Shown piece by piece: positions 60,029 to 64,000 of a stretch of DNA of 64,000 nucleotides (positions within the stretch are counted from its first letter, which is position 1; each line of letters begins with the position of its first letter). Under the pieces are notes generated by a model. The model was given only the letters and a program-made list of their open reading frames with translations. It was not told the origin of the DNA and made no database searches. Both the position numbers and the translations under genes were made by a program. Origin of the DNA: Cunninghamia lanceolata (Eukaryota; Streptophyta; Pinopsida; Cupressales; Cupressaceae); NCBI GenBank assembly GCA_027924645.1, contig BSBN01001807.1, forward strand, positions 11,550,001 to 11,614,000, given 5' to 3'.

Positions 60029-62891
60029 CTAATCAACTTGCTTTAACCACTTTTGTAATTTCTCATCTTCCATCTGCTCGGCCCAGACAGGGAGTGGTTC
60101 AATTATGAGAGGGGGTCTGAAACGCCCACCTATCCACTCTTGTTTATGCTTATACATCATTTTGGATATTAACCTTGCCTTCCTCATAAATAACCTTAAG
60201 TTTGCAGGGGTGACCACCTCTCTCATTTTCTGCTCTGAGGTCAGAATATTCCACCTTTTCTTTGCTATTGCAAGCACTAGATTAGCTAAACTATTCAATA
60301 AAAGACCAAAATCAATGGAACACTCTTGCAAATTTTTCAGGTATAATGCCAAAATTTTGTTCTGACTTTCAGGGTGATAGATATATGCCCTGAATTGGAT
60401 CTCAAAAGCTTGAGGGTTGGGACACTCTTTTTCTAATGAAAAGATTTATTTTTGTATCCTTCTTGAGGTGAGCCTCCATTCACTCATTCCAAATCTGATG
60501 ATTCCTCATCATTGACATGAATGCTTTGAGCTGGCAATCTCCTACAAAATAATTAAGAAGGAAGGTCATATCGTCAACATAGAATCCATGCAGATATAAT
60601 TCACATAGAAAATTTTTGTCTTCATCAGAGCTCCTTGTATAGGCTTCCATGAACCCCTCTGTTGTTTCTGTGTTCTCAGGCAGATCAGACAGAACTGAAG
60701 ACAACTTTCTTTCTAGGACCCTTTCTTGTAAAAACATTGCATAACTAGCACTTGGAGGTCTGCAAGATAAAATCTCAAAAGAAATGGAGGCTATCTGAAT
60801 GACTCTTTCCTCCAGGGTTTCCACTCTTTTTGTCATGGCAGTAACTGCCCTCTGTAGTTGCAGCATAGGCTTAGAAGCCTTATAGTCTCTACATCTCCTT
60901 TCCCAATAAAACAGGACTGTAGGAATATCAATGGGGATTGGACCCACACATGGATCTGTTTGTACCTCCTATTCACTAGTTGCCCTTGGGCCAGCCAACT
61001 CTTGAATATACTCCTCTTGATCATCTATTTTGTTGTTGGCCCAAGTCGATTGTTTATCTTGGCTCTGTACTCTCAATTAATGTTGCAATTACTATGAGAC
61101 CATTGTCTCTAGCCTTGGTAAGATTAGAGATACTTTGTACTGCCTCTATCTCCTTTTCCTTCATGATTTTAGTTGTCTCTATCTTCTGGGCTTCCAGTTA
61201 TGCTTCCCTCTCTTGAATTATTTGGTCTTTACTCTGGAGCTCTGTTTGCAGTTTTTCAATTACTTGTTTTTGCTCCATCTCTATTTCCATTTTTACCTTC
61301 TTGAGGTCAGTGATAATATGATTTTTCCCCCAAAGTAATCTTTTTAGATTATCAATTTCTTCCAACAGTTGCTGCTCTTTTGAAATCTCAATATCCTCTT
61401 GATCAGAGGGATGAGAGAAAGTTCCTATTTCTTCTTCTGTTTGCTGCACATCAGGGTCTTCCATAGCCATCTGTCTTGCACTGTCAACTGCACCCAGCTC
61501 TATTTCATCTTTTCCTGTAGCCTCCCTATCCTGAGGTTCTTCTAGGGTTTCCTCTATTTGTGCTGGAACTGATGAAGGCCTAGCTTTCTCAGAAGTTCTG
61601 AAATTGAGAAGCACTTCAGCTAGGAGAGCAGTATCTTTCCCAGTTTGGGAGAGCTGCCTTTTCCTTTTGCTTCTCCATAGCATAGGTGCCTCCGGAGTAG
61701 TTGTCTCATCCTCAGAATTTGAGGAAATAGTAAAAGTTTGTCTGTGTTTTGTCTTCAGAGTAGGAGATTGTTCTGAAGTTTGACTTGAACCCAGATGGAC
61801 AAATGGTTCTGGGGAAACTTCTCTCAGTCTTTTCTTTCTCACTAGAGGGATCTCATAGGAATCATGGGATGCTTCTTCAGCCCAATAGTGTATTCGAGAG
61901 TCATCTTTCTTTGGGGTTTTCTTTGCTTTATGCCCTGACCTCTTCCCTAGTAGTTCCTTAGGGAAAGATTCCTCAGCCAGAGTCATCTTCCTCCTGGCTA
62001 AGCGAGTCATGTATGGAGTTTTCTCAAGAGCAAGTTCTTTAATTTCTTTGCCTTTCTTCTTTTTATCAGAAATAGGGGTTGCAGATGAAGTTGCCTCCAG
62101 TGAGGACTTCTTTCCTTTTTGAACAGCTGTAGACGAGGTTGAAGGTTCTGTCTCTTCTTCTTGCTAGGTAGAGGAACCCTCACCCTCTACTTGTGCCCTC
62201 TCTGGCTCTCTACCTGGGGATTTTGTTCAAGAAATGTTTGCCATAATTCTTCCCCATTAGCTTGAGACAAAAAGTGGTGTTTCACTATTAGAAAAATGAG
62301 GCTATGATGTTTCATAGGACCCTTGTTTCGCTAATATTTTTCTGCAGTTTCGCTAATGGCAGAGTACAGGAAGTTGGGAATGTTTATGTTGAATTCAGAG
62401 TGTCCATTCCCATGCCTCAAAAAAATCAAAATTTTCAATATTGGTCCTAAAACTAAGGAAAATTGACCATCACATGTGAAATATTTCATCAGCCATATAA
62501 CTACAGATTGCCAAGGGTTTGGAAGTGAGGACCTAAGAATTCCTTTAACCTCATTTTTATTTAAATACAATTGTATTGCAGTTTCACCTTCAACAGAGAA
62601 ATTCCTAATCAAATCAGCATATAAAGTTTTTAGATGATAGAACCTCTCACCTTGTTCAGGCAACCCAGAAATATGACTGATAGTGGTTACAGAGAGATTG
62701 ATTTGGACTCCCCTTATAGTTGTCTGATTGTCCTTCAGGTTTCTTAGGAACTCATCAACAGTATCTTCTTGAAACCCCTCAAATTTTTCTAGAAATTCCA
62801 ACCATCCTACATTCCTCAAAATGTCTATTGCAACTTCATCCTGCAAAAGGCCTGTAGCATTTTCTAGTTCTGATTTCTTCTTAACCCCCAT
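60029..62891 (-). pseudogene. Decayed coiled-coil gene of transposon-associated type
   Basis: Four minus-strand pieces appear to be one gene read from ATG 62891 to the stop at 60029. Part 1 (62331-62891) has GWLEFLEKFEGFQEDTVDEF, RGVQINLSVTTISHISGLPE and a LPNPWQSVVIWLMKYF block, a layout like the uncharacterised 'putative plant transposon protein' families. A frameshift near 62330 leads to part 2 (61198-62010 plus an upstream extension with stops): basic and Ser/Glu-rich, with a C-terminal coiled coil of Lys/Glu/Leu heptads. Part 3 (60480-60947) has QRAVTAMTKRVETLEERVIQ and part 4 (60029-60352) ends EQMEDEKLQKWLKQVD. No nuclease or polymerase motif is visible. I do not know its function. Confidence 0.55.
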
Positions 62892-63757
62892 TTCTAAATT
62901 CTTTTCCTATTTTCTGTGCTTACAATCCTTTGTCACTCCGTAGGCTTCGGAGAATTGTTTCAGCTGACTCTGTTCTTCAAGGTATGTTACAGTTTAAATG
63001 AGGATTATTTTGTCAATTCGCTTAACGGCTTAGGCTGATGGAGAAAGAACTAAAAATTAGTTAGAGTGTTTATGTGATCATAAATGAAGCAGAGTGATGG
63101 GACACTCCGTAGGCATGGTGATAGTACAACAAAGATGGTGACGTGCATGAATTTGGAAAGGAAAATAATGGCAAGAGGACGTGTCATAATGATAGAACCC
63201 AAAAATAGAAAGACAAGATAGTTGTTATTTAATGCCTAAACTATTTTTAATGATGAGGCGCAATGTACTTGGTTGAGATACTGCGACGTTGATGAGACTG
63301 GACGTGACGTGGCACCTAAGCAGCTTTTTGTGGCTTGATATGATGTCAATCACCTTCATTGTCACGCAACCTGCAATCATTCCCGCTGAGTGGTTCAAGA
63401 ATCCATGTATCCTAGGTGATGTCAGCGCAGTCTTTACAAGTACCTGTGCAAATGAGAGTAATGATTTCTCGCGAGATGCGTGTTGATTTTATTTTATTTC
63501 TTCCATAAAGTAGAGGATGAATCATGATGACTTCATCAATTAATGTTTCTACTTTATTGCCTAGAGAGGTGGGTCCCCTCCCACTTATTATGGTTGTAAA
63601 TAACTCTTTATTGGTGGAGCGCCAAAGGTGCTCCTAGTTTGCGAAGTGCTGGAGGTGCTCCTAAACTGTGAAGCATCGGAGGTGTGTTTGAGTAACTCCC
63701 GGCACTTGATCACCTCCGTAGCTTGATTATTCTCAACTGGCATGAAGAAGGGAACCG
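62892..63757. other. Upstream flank of the coiled-coil gene, unassigned
   Basis: No gene is recognised. GGAGGTGCTCCTA-like motifs repeat three times at about 63620-63690. It may hold the promoter of the gene at 62891, but I see no clear element. Confidence 0.4.
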
Positions 63758-63930
63758 CCATTTGTTGGTTTTCAATTCCCTTGATCAAGAAAAACAACCA
63801 TTTATTAGTTTTCCATCTTCCTCTTTTTTTTTTTTTTTCAGAAGGCCACCATTTGCTAGTTTTCAACCTTCTTTTTTTTTTTTTTCAGAAGGCTGCCATT
63901 TGCTGGTTTTCAACCTTTTTTTTTTTTTAC
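63758..63930. repeat. Oligo-T tandem repeat, four units
   Basis: Units beginning CCATTTG(C/T)TGG or a variant start at 63758, 63798, 63849 and 63896. The last three end in runs of 12-17 T, two of which are followed by CAGAAGGC. The T runs vary in length, as expected for slippage. Confidence 0.8.
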
Positions 63931-64000
63931 TAGTCCAAAACTGTGACAGAGGAGGTATCCCATGTATCAAAGCACAAATCGTTGAGGAACTCTTCTTTAG

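Noticed and set aside
1..64000. CRISPR arrays, rRNA, tRNA genes or bacterial-type operons
   Set aside because: No regular spacer arrays, cloverleaf-like tRNA with intact boxes or rRNA segments were seen; tRNA-like matches are retrotransposon primer sites only.

Overview
The window is repetitive, AT-rich plant nuclear DNA made almost entirely of LTR retrotransposons, several nested inside one another. The evidence for a plant is direct: primer-binding sites matching plant initiator tRNA-Met (TGGTATCAGAGC), Ty1/copia and Ty3/gypsy polyproteins of plant type, a chromodomain gypsy element, an Athila-like gypsy element and a plant-mobile-domain-like fragment. Slowly decaying, nested LTR elements and no recognisable host gene suit a large genome such as a gymnosperm, but that assignment is inference. 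I found no rRNA, tRNA or CRISPR and no convincing intact host gene.

Layout. 1-605: nothing recognised. 606-5640 (-): a copia element in rearranged order (integrase C-part/RT/RNase H, then LTR, then gag/protease/integrase N-part). 6403-12216 (-): a decayed Athila-like gypsy element with a tRNA-Asp-type primer site, followed by a candidate LTR remnant. 13651-23881 (-): a second, truncated copy of the first copia family, split by a complete gypsy chromovirus at 14099-21763 (+) with 1,485-bp LTRs and a 5-bp target duplication. 23882-25600 (-): a broken plant-mobile-domain-like gene and 64-bp tandem repeats.

25874-48088 (-) is one 22-kb element with diverged LTRs and target duplication GCTTG. Its own internal part (about 8 kb) encodes a repetitive, proline/glutamine-rich, G-patch-containing protein; no reverse transcriptase or integrase is visible. 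Inside it, at 33460-46192 (+), sits a tandem copia array: LTR-internal-LTR-internal-LTR, bounded by a single target duplication TGAGT. Both polyproteins are full length but broken.

48094-52276 has no recognisable gene. 52277-54694 (+) is a copia gag-protease region that runs into an unfamiliar serine/proline-rich reading frame instead of integrase and RT. 54695-57640 contains LTR-like, palindrome-rich AT DNA. 57640-58560 (-) is a gypsy integrase relic. 60029-62891 (-) is a decayed coiled-coil gene of transposon-associated type. The end carries oligo-T tandem repeats.

Every recognisable retrotransposon gene carries at least one lesion. No new cellular system is evident. The most unusual things are structural: the tandem three-LTR copia insertion, the circularly permuted copia copy, the G-patch element with hairpin-rich LTRs, and the gag-protease-only copia derivative.
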